A stretch of 64,000 nucleotides of DNA from Candidatus Tectimicrobiota bacterium (lineage in GTDB: Bacteria; Tectomicrobia; Entotheonellia; Entotheonellales; Entotheonellaceae): positions 347,489 to 411,488 of the forward strand of contig BPKO01000003.1 in the NCBI GenBank assembly GCA_026005175.1, given 5' to 3'. Each line of letters begins with the position of its first letter. The first letter of the stretch is position 1. The translations under genes were made by a program, and so were the position numbers. The notes under the pieces are model-generated. The model saw only the letters and a program-made list of their open reading frames with translations, was not told the origin of the DNA and made no database searches. Below, piece after piece: positions 27,060-36,825 of the stretch.

Positions 27060-27255
27060 CCGCCAGTCCCTCTATCCGAAAGGCCAACGCGGCGCCAGGA
27101 ACGTGTAGCAGAAAAATCCACAGGCGCAGCTTCCCAGCCCCTGCACCGATCAAAGCTGCAATAAGCACGCCTTTGCTGAGGTCCGCGAGATATTTGCTCA
27201 CCAAGTCTCGTTGGCGCGGGGTCACGTCCCGACTTTCTCTCGTTATGATCCGCAC
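27043..27255 (-). CDS. Small membrane protein, 70 aa, DUF6722-like
   Basis: The body LVSKYLADLSKGVLIAALIG and AGAGKLRLWIFLLHVPGAAL contains two short hydrophobic helices, as in DUF6722-type small proteins found in many bacteria. An N-terminal basic region (RDVTPRQRD) precedes them. The pair with the 40-aa gene looks like a minimal membrane module next to selC, possibly cargo of the former integrated element. Function unknown. Confidence 0.5.
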   Translation of the reverse strand: MRIITRESRDVTPRQRDLVSKYLADLSKGVLIAALIGAGAGKLRLWIFLLHVPGAALAFRIEGLADGTPE

Positions 27256-27537
27256 CGCCGCGCTCTGCCCGAAGCCCTGGCTAGGCCAGCACTTATGCTA
27301 CCATACCCTATCCGGCAGTGCGAGGGGTTGGGGTCTTGAATCGTGACGCAGGGGAGACGCCTTTCCCCTTGGCATCTCCCAGTCGCTGCGCTCGCCTCAA
27401 CGGCGCGCGGCATGGCCGACACGGCAGCCCGCCTTGAATTTAGAGCTGCCTTGCACAGCGAGATGCGCTCAGCGGCCCACAGAGGGGCCCCCGTGCCGGA
27501 TCGCCCTTCCAAAATTTCACAAGCGCTAGCAAAAAGA

Positions 27538-27634
27538 TGGCGGAAGCGTGTGGGAGTCGAACCCACCACCGACGTTTCTAGCGTCGGTCACTGGATTTGA
27601 AGTCCAGGCGGCACACCGGCACCGCTACGCTTCC
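27538..27634 (-). tRNA. selC: tRNA-Sec (UCA anticodon)
   Basis: 97 nt with encoded CCA. The acceptor stem is 8 bp (GGAAGCGT with ACGCTTCC), one longer than normal and diagnostic for bacterial tRNA-Sec. The anticodon loop CTTCAAA gives UCA, which reads UGA. The extended variable arm is the stem CCGACG/CGTCGG. The T arm reads GTGGGTTCGACTCCCAC. Serves SelA and SelB encoded about 7-10 kb upstream. Confidence 0.96.
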
Positions 27635-27919
27635 GGCTGCACGTGGCCTCACCACGAAAAGCGGCAGGGACAAAAGGGCGGCGCGCTTTCGCTTCTCTGG
27701 GGATCAGGCCTCCCCTTTCTCGCGGCATGAATCGCACAGGAAGCCCTTTTCCCTCTGGATCCTATCGATGCCGCGGTGTGCTGTCAAGGCGCCGCGCCCC
27801 CAAGGCAACGGCTACCCCGAGGCGCTGGCCTTGCGGGGCGGGTTGTGGCAAAATCAAGCGAGTCTCGACCTTACTGCGCCACCACTGCGGCAGGCGCTTG
27901 CCACCCAGGACCGCCACCG

Positions 27920-28793
27920 ATGCCCACGGCCGGCCGCCACCCCACGCTGGATGCCCCGCGCCTGCGGCGCCAAGCCCTTGTGCTCCTCGTGGTCACGGCG
28001 CTGCTGTGGAGCACTGGCGGCTTGCTCATCAAGTGGATTGCCTGGCACCCGCTGGCCATTGCCGGCATGCGCAGCGCCATTGCCGCCGCCTTTCTTGCTT
28101 GTGTGCTGCGGCGGCCCCCGCTTTACCTGGTCGGGCGCCCAGCTGGGCGGGGCACTGGCCCATGCCGCCAGCGTGCTGCTTTTCGTGGTGGCCACCAAGC
28201 TGACCACCGCCGCCAACGCCATCCTGCTTACCTATACCGCCCCCGTCTACGTTGCCCTGCTGAGCGCCTGGCTGCTGGGCGAACGCGTCACCAGCGCTGA
28301 TTGGCTCACCATCCTGGTGGTGCTGGGCGGCATGGGCCTTTTCTTCGTGGAGCGCCTCTCCCTGGCGGGCTGGTGGGGCAACCTCTGTGCCATTGGGGCG
28401 GGCATGGCCTTTGCCTGGGTGGTGCTGTGCCTGCGGCAGCAAAAAGAGGCGTCGCTGCTCGAAACCGTGCTGCTGGGCAATGTGCTTGCCGCCCTTGCCG
28501 GCCTGCCGTTTATGTTCGGGGCGCTTCCCGATGCCGCAGGCTGGCTCGCCTTGCTGCTGGCCGGCACGCTGCAGATGGGGCTGTCTTTTGTGCTGTATGC
28601 CACCGCCATCCAGCGCGTCAGGGCCATCGAGGCCATCCTGATCCCGGTGCTCGAGCCGCTCTTCAATCCCCTCTGGGTCTTCTTGGCCCTTGGGGAAAGG
28701 CCAAGCCGCTGGGCGCTGCTGGGCGGGGCGGTGGTGGTGGCGGCGGTGACCCTGCGCGGCGTGCACCTGGTGCGGGCTCCCTCTCGCGCTTAG
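27920..28793 (+). CDS. EamA/DMT family transporter, frameshifted
   Basis: Drug/metabolite transporter of about 290 aa with ten helices in two EamA repeats: TALLWSTGGLLIKWIAWHPL begins repeat one; the second includes GNLCAIGAGMAFAWVVLCLR, LEPLFNPLWVFLALGERPS and the last helix LLGGAVVVAAVTLRGVHL. The frame changes near 28135 (LRRPPLYLVG to AQLGGALAHAAS), in GC-rich sequence, and both sides match the family, so a single indel is likely. Its stop overlaps the convergent larC stop. Substrate unknown. Confidence 0.8.
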
Positions 28794-29911
28794 TCGGCCA
28801 GCCAGGCCGCTGCCTGACGCATCGCCTCGGCATACACCAAGCGCACCGGTACGCCCCGCTCCCGCGCCAGGCGCTTGCAGGCTTCGTACTCCGGTGCCGC
28901 TTGCACCAGCCGCCCCTCGAGCAGGCCACACTTGACCGGCACGGTGCCGTAGCGGGTCTCGACGTCGCGGTGAAAGCGCTCGAGCTTGTAGCGCCAGGTT
29001 TCGTAAACCCGCACGCCAAAGGAGGAAGTCTCACACAGCACCAGGCGGGCCAGCGGCGGCACGAGCGCCGGCGGCGCCAGCACCGTCAGAATATGCGCCG
29101 GCCGCTGTTTTTTCATCAGCACCGGCACCAGGGCCACGTCCAGAGCCCCCTGGGCCAGCAGGCGCTCGAAGACGCTCTCAAAGAGCTCGGGGTTCATGTC
29201 GTCGATGTTGGCCTCGAGCACCGCCAGGCGCTCGGTTGCCGGCGCGCCCTCGGCTTCCCCCAGCACCACCTGCAGGCTGCGCGCCGCGGCGCCGGCGGTG
29301 CCGTACCCCACGCGTACCACCCGCAGCGGCGGCAGCGGGCCAAAGCCCGTGGCCAGCGCCGCCACCACCGCGGCGCCGTCCGCCGTGGTCTCGACGTCGC
29401 TGCGCGCTTCCCCGTAAACCGGCAGGCCCCGCAGCAACTCGGCAGCCAGCGGGTGCAAAAAGCCGCCGCCCAGGTTGAGCGGTGCCGCTGTTACCTGCGC
29501 CACGTCGAGCTGCTCGCAGGCCAGCACCACGCCGCTGCCGCCGTAGAGCAGCACCGGCCACAGCGAAGACCACGGCGCGGCTTCGGCGGTGCCGTAAACG
29601 CGCGCTGTTGCCGCGGCCACGCGGCTCAAAAGCAGCTGCAAGCGCGCCGTGGCCCGCCCCGGCAGCCCGCTGGCGGAAAGCCCGGCCTCCAGCACCCCGT
29701 GGCATGCCTCGGCAGGCGGCAGGGTCCAGCGCAGGCACAGCGCCGGGACGTCCCCGAGCCGCACCCGCTCGGCCGCGGCCGCCACCGCCGGCAGGCCCAG
29801 CCGCTGCCAGCCTTCCTGCACCGCCGCCAGAGAAGCCCCAGCGTCGAGCAGCGCCGCCAGCAGCGCCGGCGCCGTCACCCCGGCGGCGCCTTCGAGGTGG
29901 AGCACGCGCAT
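28790..29911 (-). CDS. larC: LarC family protein with divergent N-terminal half
   Basis: 373 aa. LarC inserts nickel into the pincer cofactor of lactate racemase-type enzymes using CTP. The C-terminal half is convincing: LEANIDDMNPELFESVFERL, GALDVALVPVLMKKQRPAHI and FGVRVYETWRYKLER. In the N-terminal half, residues normally conserved are replaced. The DxFSGISGDM start reads LEGAAGVTAPALLAAL, the HFHEVG region reads APWSSLWPVLLYGG (111-124), TPTGAA is TADGAA, and no His-rich stretch exists. It follows larB by 9 nt. Confidence 0.85.
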   Translation of the reverse strand: MRVLHLEGAAGVTAPALLAALLDAGASLAAVQEGWQRLGLPAVAAAAERVRLGDVPALCLRWTLPPAEACHGVLEAGLSASGLPGRATARLQLLLSRVAAATARVYGTAEAAPWSSLWPVLLYGGSGVVLACEQLDVAQVTAAPLNLGGGFLHPLAAELLRGLPVYGEARSDVETTADGAAVVAALATGFGPLPPLRVVRVGYGTAGAAARSLQVVLGEAEGAPATERLAVLEANIDDMNPELFESVFERLLAQGALDVALVPVLMKKQRPAHILTVLAPPALVPPLARLVLCETSSFGVRVYETWRYKLERFHRDVETRYGTVPVKCGLLEGRLVQAAPEYEACKRLARERGVPVRLVYAEAMRQAAAWLAD

Positions 29912-29920
29912 GGCCGAAGG

Positions 29921-30676
29921 CTACCGCTCGCCGATGAGGTTGATTTTGTGGGCAAGATAGCCGGCGCCAAAGCCGTTGTCGATGTTTACCACCGCCACCC
30001 CGGCGGCGCAGCTGTTGAGCATGGTCAGCAGCGGCGCCAGGCCGGAAAAGTGGGCCCCGTAGCCCACGCTGGTGGGCACGGCGATGACCGGCTGCGCCAC
30101 CATGCCGCCGACCACGCTGGCCAGGGCGCCCTCCATGCCCGCCACCACCACAATGACGCGAGCGGCCAGCAGCTGCTCGCGCACGTCAAGGAGGCGGTGC
30201 AAGCCGGCCACCCCCACGTCGTACACCGTCTGCACCGTGCTGCCAAAGGCGCGCGCCGTCACCGCGGCTTCTTCAGCCACCGGAAGGTCGGCGGTGCCGG
30301 CCGAGATCACCAGCACCACCCCTTGGGTGGACGGCCGGGGCTGCCGGCGGACCACCACGGTGCGCGCCACGGGGTTGTACTCGGCCTGCGGCGCCAGCTC
30401 CAGCAAGGCCTGCGCCGCTTCGGGCGCCACGCGGGTAGCCAGCAACTCCCCGTGCTCGCGCAGAATGCGCTCGCCAATGGCCCGCACTTGCGCCACCGTC
30501 TTGCCCTGGCAGTAAATGACTTCGGGCACGCCCTGGCGTAGGTGACGGTGGTGGTCGATGCGGGCAAAGCCCAGATCCTCGTAAGGCCAGAAGCGAAGCC
30601 GCTGCAAACCCTCTTCTGGCGTCACCGCGCCGGCCGCAATGTCGGCCAGCAGCCTGGCGAGTTGCGTGCGGTCCAC
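29921..30676 (-). CDS. larB: LarB, pyridinium-3,5-biscarboxylic acid mononucleotide synthase
   Basis: 251 aa. LarB carboxylates and hydrolyses nicotinic acid adenine dinucleotide in the first step of nickel-pincer cofactor synthesis. Its PurE-like C-terminal domain shows VISAGTADLPVAEEAAVTA, YDVGVAGLHRLL, VVVAGMEGALASVVGGMV, AVPTSVGYGAHFSGL and NSCAAGVAVVNIDNGFGAGY. The N-terminal region has LGFARIDHHRHLRQGVPEVI and YCQGKT. All expected motifs are present, unlike in the adjacent LarC. It starts 6 nt after gpsA. LarE and a racemase are not in the window. Confidence 0.94.
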   Translation of the reverse strand: MDRTQLARLLADIAAGAVTPEEGLQRLRFWPYEDLGFARIDHHRHLRQGVPEVIYCQGKTVAQVRAIGERILREHGELLATRVAPEAAQALLELAPQAEYNPVARTVVVRRQPRPSTQGVVLVISAGTADLPVAEEAAVTARAFGSTVQTVYDVGVAGLHRLLDVREQLLAARVIVVVAGMEGALASVVGGMVAQPVIAVPTSVGYGAHFSGLAPLLTMLNSCAAGVAVVNIDNGFGAGYLAHKINLIGER

Positions 30677-30682
30677 AGTCCT

Positions 30683-31700
30683 TTATCCCTCTTCTGCCTT
30701 GAGCGGACGCGTCATCAGTGCCATCACCGCCTGCTGCGGCGTCACTTCCCCGCGCAGCAGCGCCGCCACCTGCTCGGTAATGGGCATCTCTACCCCGTAG
30801 CGGCGCGCCAGCGCCAGCGCCGAGGCGGTGGTGTGCACCCCTTCGGCCACCGCGTGCAGGTCCTGCAAGATGGTGGCCAGCGGCTTGCCCTGGGCAAGCT
30901 GCACGCCGACGGTGTGGTTGCGGCTCAGCGTCCCCGTGCAGGTGAGCACGAGGTCGCCCAGTCCCGAGAGGCCCGGCAAAGGTTTGGGGGCGCGCCCCCA
31001 TGGCCACCCCCAAGGCCGTCATTTCCGCCAGCCCGCGGGTGATGAGGGCGGCGCGGGCGTTGAGGCCAAAGTGGAGGCCGTCGCACACCCCGGCGGCAAT
31101 GGCAATCACGTTCTTCAGGGCGCCGCCCAGCTCCACCCCCAGCACGTCGCTGCTGGTATAGACGCGAAACGCCGGGGTGCTGAAGAGCCGCTGCACGCGC
31201 GCCGCCACGGCGGCCTCGGCGGCAGCGGCCACCACGGCCGTAGGCACCTTCTGGCTCACCTCGCGGGCAAAGGAAGGGCCCGAGAGCACGGCGAGGGCGA
31301 CTTCCTTGGCGGCCGGAATGAGCTGGTGCAGCACTTGCGACATGGTAAGCAGCGTCTCTGCCTCGATCCCCTTGGTGGCACTCACCACCAGCGCCCGCGC
31401 CGGCAGCAGGGGCCCGAGCTGCCGCCAGACGGCGCGCACCGCCAGCGAGGGCACCACCGACACAAAGATGGCGGTCTCGCGCACCACCTCGGCCAGCTGC
31501 GGCGTTGGCGTAACCCCGGCGTGCACCGGCACGTCGGGAAGGTAGAGGGGATTGCAGCGCTCGCGGGCGATGGTGGCAGCCAGCTCGGGCTCGTACACCC
31601 ACAGGGTGACCGGGTGGCCTTTTTCCGCCAGCAGGTTGGCCAGCGTCGTGCCCCAGGCACCGGCGCCAATAACCGCAATGCGCTCCTGCTCGGCTCCCAC
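30683..31700 (-). CDS. gpsA: NAD(P)H-dependent glycerol-3-phosphate dehydrogenase, frameshifted
   Basis: Makes sn-glycerol-3-phosphate for phospholipids. The Rossmann motif IAVIGAGAWGTTLANLLA is near the start, followed by VSATKGIE, LSGPSFAREV and GGALKNVIAIAAG. The frame changes at about 30986 inside a G-run/C-run (ARPQTFAG to MPGLSGLGDLVLTCT), and the rest (LSRNHTVGVQLAQG, EGVHTTASALALARRYGVEM) is correct. An assembly indel is the simplest reading for this essential gene. It heads gpsA-larB-larC. Confidence 0.9.
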
Positions 31701-31745
31701 TCTGGCCCTCCTCCCTTACCCCGGCCGCCGGCGGCCGCACCAGGG

Positions 31746-32795
31746 CTACGAGATGGTCGCAAAGACGCGAATGCTGAGTTCCTGCTCTGGCAAGTACTCC
31801 GGAAAAGGACGAAACGGGGCGGCTCGCTTTACCGCCTCGAGCAAGGCGTTGTCGAGAACCGCATAGCCCGAAGAGCGAAGCAGCACGGCTTCGGCCAGCT
31901 CGCCGCTGCGGCGGATGGTAAAGCCGACAATGGGCACGCCGATGGCCCCGTGGGTGGGAACGAAAAACGGCACCGAAAAGACGAGCTCGATCTGGCGCTG
32001 CACCTGCAAGAGGTACGAGACGTGCTTGAGGCCAAAGGCGTCGATCGAGCGGTACTTGCCTCCGCCGCGCTCGTCCTGCCCCTCGCCCGGCCGCTCCGGC
32101 CCCTGGGCGTAGACGCCCGGCGCCTCGAAGGTGGGCAGCGGGAGCCGCTTTTCGAGCGCCGCCAGGTGCTCTTCGAAAGCCCGCGACTTGGCCTCGGCAG
32201 GCGCCTCTGGCGGACGCCGCAGCATGGCCACTTCCTGCTGGGCGGTGATGCGGAAGCGCGGCGCTTCTGGCTGCGGCGCGGGTGCGTGCTGCGCCGGCGG
32301 GCGGGCTTCAGAGGGCGTGGCCTTTTCGCGCGCGCTCTGGCGGGCCGGGGCCGCGGCGGCGGGCGCCGTTTGCCTCCCGCCGTAGCGCTCCGGCAAGTTC
32401 AGCTCTGCCGGCAGCGGTGGCGGCTTGGCCCCCGAGGGTTTGCGGGCTCCCGCCTCGCCGGGGCCGGGATCCTGGGCGCGGCTGTCGTAGCGCGACACGA
32501 TGCGGGCCGCCTCGGGCGGCGCTTCCTCTACCGGCTTGGGCAAGTCCACCACCAGGCCGCCCCGCGGCGACGGCTTAGGCGGCGGCGGTTTGGGCGCCTT
32601 CTCGGGTGGCGGCGCCGGCGGGCGCGCTGCCGGGGGCGGCGCCAGCGGCGCGTCGAGCACCCGGATGGCCACCGGCGCCAGCGCCTGCGGCGGCGCCGCA
32701 GGGAGAAAGCGCAGCAGCCAGAGCCCCAAGAGGTGGATGAGGAGCGACAGCAAAAGAAAGCGGCGCAGACGCGACGCCGCTGGCCGCTGCACCAC
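31746..32795 (-). CDS. tonB: TonB family protein
   Basis: 349 aa. An N-terminal anchor (FLLLSLLIHLLGLWLLRFL) follows a basic start. Residues 35-200 are a long Pro/Ala-rich periplasmic spacer. The C-terminal TonB domain from about 260 has VPIVGFTIRRSGELAEAVLL and RSSGYAVLDNALLEAVKRAAPF. TonB couples proton-motive force to outer-membrane receptors; no exbBD or receptor gene is adjacent, so the partners are elsewhere. Located 9 nt after glnB. Confidence 0.9.
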   Translation of the reverse strand: MVQRPAASRLRRFLLLSLLIHLLGLWLLRFLPAAPPQALAPVAIRVLDAPLAPPPAARPPAPPPEKAPKPPPPKPSPRGGLVVDLPKPVEEAPPEAARIVSRYDSRAQDPGPGEAGARKPSGAKPPPLPAELNLPERYGGRQTAPAAAAPARQSAREKATPSEARPPAQHAPAPQPEAPRFRITAQQEVAMLRRPPEAPAEAKSRAFEEHLAALEKRLPLPTFEAPGVYAQGPERPGEGQDERGGGKYRSIDAFGLKHVSYLLQVQRQIELVFSVPFFVPTHGAIGVPIVGFTIRRSGELAEAVLLRSSGYAVLDNALLEAVKRAAPFRPFPEYLPEQELSIRVFATIS

Positions 32796-32804
32796 GGGAC
32801 ACTC

Positions 32805-33191
<387 letters not shown>

Positions 33192-33214
33192 CTAGCAGTT
33201 TTCAGGAAGGCACG

Positions 33215-34506
33215 CTACGGATTCCCGCACACGGAACGCCGCAGCGCCCGCTGGCCGATGTCTCGCCGGTAGTGTACCCCTGGCCAGTGGATGCGCGCTA
33301 CGCCTGCGTAAGCCTGCTGTACCGCCCCTGCCAGCGTCGGCGCCCGCGAGGTCACCCCCAGAACCCTGCCGCCGTTTGTCACCAGCTTGCCTTCTCGCAC
33401 GGCGGTCCCGGCATGAAAGATCCAGGTGTTGGGCAAGCGGGCGGCTTCTTCGATCCCGGCAATGGGCTGTCCTGTCTCGTAAGGCCCCGGGTACCCCGCG
33501 GCGGCCATCACCACGCAAACGGCCGCTTCTGGCAGCTGCGCCACCGCGGGGCCGCGCAAGGTTCCTGCCGCGGCGGCCTCCAGCAGCGGCAGCAGGTCTT
33601 CGGCCAGCGTGACGAGCAGGCACTGCGCTTCGGGATCGCCAAAGCGCACATTGAATTCTAACACGTACGGCTGCTCGTCGACGATCATCAGGCCAACGTA
33701 GAGCACGCCGCGATACGGCGTGCCGCGGGCCGCCATGCCCGCAACCGCAGGCTGCACGATGTCGCGCATGATGCGCGCGTGCACCGCCGGCGTCACCACC
33801 GGCGCCGGCGCGTAAGCGCCCATGCCGCCGGTGTTGGGGCCCTGATCGCCGTCGTAGGCGCGCTTGTGATCCTGGGAAGGCAGCAGCGGCACCGCCCGCT
33901 CCCCGTCCACCAGCACGTGAAACGAGGCCTCCTCGCCGTCGAGGAACTCCTCGATCACCACGCGGCGCCCGGCGTCGCCAAAGACCCGCTCCTGCATGGC
34001 CCGCTGCACCGCCCGCAGGGCCTCTTCCGGCGTCTGGCACACCGCTACCCCCCCTTGCCCGCCGCCAGGCCGTCGGCTTTGACCACCAGCGGCCCGGGAT
34101 GCTGCCGCACGTACGCCTGCGCCGCTGCCGCGTCGTCGAAGATGACCGCCTCGGCGGTGGGAATGCCGTGCTGGCGCATGAAGGTCTTGGCAAACACCTT
34201 GCTCGCTTCGAGCTGGGCTGCCGCCTGCGTGGGGCCAAACACGCGCAGGCCCGCTGCCGCAAAGCGGTCGGTGAGGCCCAGCGCCAAGGGCAGCTCGGGG
34301 CCGACCACGGTCAAGTCGATGGCGTGCTCGGTGGCAAACCGGCACAGGCCTTCGAGGTCGCTGGCGGCAATGGGCACGTTGTCGGCGTGCTGCTGCGTCC
34401 CGGCATTGCCCGGCGCGCAGTAGAGCTTCTTGATGTGTGGGCTCTGCGCCAGCTTCCACACCAGGGCGTGCTCGCGCCCGCCGCTACCCACCACGAGGAC
34501 CTTCAT
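33215..34506 (-). CDS. purD: Phosphoribosylamine-glycine ligase, frameshifted
   Basis: ATP-grasp enzyme of purine synthesis, about 430 aa. The N-terminal frame has VLVVGSGGREHALVWKLAQS, CAPGNAGT and GPELPLALGLTDRF, and reaches VVKADGLAAGKGG. At about 34052, in a run of seven C, the frame changes to VAVCQTPEEAL and continues correctly through VIEEFLDGEEASFH, DQGPNTGGMGAYAPAP and LEFNVRFGDPEAQ to the stop. The break falls exactly at the conserved AAGKGV position, so a one-base indel is very likely. It follows purH by 14 nt. Confidence 0.9.
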
Positions 34507-34520
34507 GGCGCTCTCCCACG

Positions 34521-36064
34521 CTAGTGGCGGAATGCCCGCCGGCCGGTAAACACCATGGCCACCTCTTGCTCGTCGGCCGCCGCGATCACCTCGGCGTCGC
34601 GCACCGACCCCCCGGGCTGGATCACCGCCCGCACGCCGGCGCGGGCCAGCTCGTCGAGGCCGTCACGAAAAGGGAAAAAGGCATCCGAAGCGGCCACGCA
34701 GCCCGCCAGCGGCTGGCGCGCTTTGCGCACCGCCAGGCGGCTGGCGTCGACGCGGCTCATCTGCCCAGCCCCGATGCCCACCGTCTGCCCCTGGCGCGCC
34801 AGCACGATGGCGTTGGATTTGACGTGCTTGACCACTTTCCAGGCAAAGAGCAGGGCCGCCACCTCGGCGTCGCTGGGCTGGCGCTTGGTCACCACCCGCA
34901 AGTCGGCGGCGGTAAGGGCGACCGTGTCGGTCTCTTGTACCAGCACGCCGCCGGCGATGCTGCGCAGCTGGCGCCGCGGCAGCGGGTGCCACGGGCCGTC
35001 AAGGGCCAGCAGGATGCGGTTCTTGCGCTGCTTGAGCACCTCGAGCGCCGCCGGCGCAAAATCCGGGGCCAGAAGCAGGTCGAAGAAGCGGCTGCCGATG
35101 GCTTCGGCCAGGGCCAAGTCGACGGGGCGGTTGGTGCAGATGACGCCCCCCCGACGCGGCGTCGGGGTCGGTGGCATACGCCCGCTCGTAGGCCTCGGCC
35201 GGCGTGGTGCCAAGGGCCACGCCGCAAGGGGTCTGGTGCTTGACGATAACCACCGCCGGCTCGGCAAACTCGCACACCGCCGCCAGGGCGGCATCGGCAT
35301 CGGCAAGGTTGTTAAACGACAGCGCCTTGCCGTGCAGCTGCCGGGCGCGCAGCAGGCTGGGCCCCGCCTCCAGCGTCTGGTAGAGAATGGCGCGCTGGTG
35401 GGGGTTCTCGCCGTAGCGCAGGGGACGGCCGGCCAGCAGCGGCAGCACCTCCTGAGGCGGCAGGGGGGCCTCGCCGTTTTCCGCCAGAACGTGGCCGATG
35501 AGGGCGTCGTACAGCGCCGTGCAGCGGAAGGCTTCCCGCGCCAGCTGGCGGCGAAAGGCGTAGCGCGTTGCCCCGCCGTGGGCTTCCAGCTCGGCCAAAA
35601 GCGCGCCGTACTGCTGGGGCGAGCAGAGCACCGCCACGTCGGGGAAGTTTTTGGCAGCCGCCCGCAGCAGCGCCGGCCCCCCGATGTCGATGTGCTCGAG
35701 CAGCGCTTCGAGGGGGAGGTCGCCCCGCGCCGCGGCTTCGGCAAAGGGGTAAAGGTCGACCACCACCAAGTCGATCAGGGGGAAGCCATGGCGAGCGGCT
35801 TCTTCGAGGTGGGCCGCTTCCGAGCGCCGGGCCAGGATGCCGCCGTAAAGCAGCGGGTGCAGGCTCTTTACCCCGCCCGCCGAGCAGCGCCGGCATGCCG
35901 GTGAGCGCGTCCACCGGCGTCACCGGGAGGCCGTGTTCCTGCAAGAGCGCGGCCGTGCCGCCGGTGGCCAGCAGCGCCACGTCGTACTGGCGCAGGCGGG
36001 CGGCAAAAGGAACGAGGTCCGCTTTGTGCCAGACGCTAAGCAGCGCGCATCGGATCTTCTTCAT
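34521..36064 (-). CDS. purH: Bifunctional AICAR transformylase/IMP cyclohydrolase, frameshifted
   Basis: Last two steps of IMP synthesis. The start MKKIRCALLSVWHKADLVPF and LLATGGTAALLQEHGLPVTP belongs to the cyclohydrolase domain. The frame changes near 35880 to a segment with VVVDLYPFAEAA and GGPALLRAAAKNF, then near 35150 (run of C) to the transformylase domain with ICTNRPVDLALAEAIGS, AGQMSRVDASRLAV and ASDAFFPFRDGLDELA. Total length of about 514 codons equals the normal enzyme, so two indels explain the breaks. Its ATG shares one base with the rsmE stop. Confidence 0.88.
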
Positions 36065-36814
36065 CACCGCTCCTCTCGGGGTTCGAGCTCTCTCAGGCCG
36101 TAGCGAATGATGCCTGTCACGACAATCGCCGCCGTTTCCGTGCGCAGCACGCGGGGTCCCAGGCTCACCGGGACAAACCCCTGCGCTTGCGCGGCCGCCA
36201 CTTCCTGGGCGGTGAAGCCCCCTTCTGGGCCGATGAGCACGGCCACCGAAGAGGCCTCCTGGACGGCCTCCAGGACGTGCCGCAAGCCCCGGCGGGGCTC
36301 GTTTTCCCCAGCACACCATTTTAACCGCTGCCGTGCGATACGCCGCACAAAATTGCGGCAAGGACATCGGCGGCAGCACCTCAAGGAGGGTCTGGCGGCC
36401 GCACTGGCGGGCGGCCGCTTCGGCCAGACGGCGCCAGCGGGCCAGGCGCTGGCTGGCGCCGGATACCGACACCACGGTGCGCGCCGTGGTGAGCGGCACC
36501 AGGGTGGTGAGGCCCAGCTCCGACCCCTTGACGACGATGAGGTCCATGTTAGCGCCTTTGATCACCGCCTGCCCCAGGACGAGCGGGGTGCAGGGCGCTT
36601 CGCGCGGCGGGTGCGCCGCAAGCACTTCCACCTCCACCCCGGCCGGCGACACCTGGAGCAGGCGCAGGCGCCAGCTCTTGCCGGCCCCATCAAAGGCGTC
36701 GATTTCCTCTCCGGCCCGCAGCCGCAGCACCCGCGCCACGTAGTGCGCTTCTGGCCGGGGCAGGGCAAAGCGGTCGCCGGGCTGCACCCCGGGAGCAATG
36801 CGCACGCGCGGCAT
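36064..36814 (-). CDS. rsmE: 16S rRNA m3U1498 methyltransferase RsmE, frameshifted
   Basis: About 250 aa SPOUT methyltransferase. PUA-like start MPRVRIAPGVQPGDRFALPR and EAHYVARVLRLRAGEEIDAF; then LVLGQAVIKGANMDLIVVKG and SELGLTTLVPLTTARTVV. Near 36310 the frame changes from AAVKMVCWGK to the frame reading ENEPRRGLRHVLEAV, and the knot motifs IGPEGGFTAQEV and LGPRVLRTETAAI follow. One indel accounts for it. It lies between prmA (11 nt) and purH (1-nt overlap). Confidence 0.88.
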
Positions 36815-36825
36815 GCCGGTGCCCT

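Noticed and set aside
27243..27569. 108-codon minus-strand frame overlapping tRNA-Sec
   Set aside because: It overlaps the tRNA gene and has no recognisable domain or ribosome-binding site.
28301..30541. 746-codon plus-strand frame across larC and larB
   Set aside because: Antisense to two well-recognised genes and of low-complexity composition.
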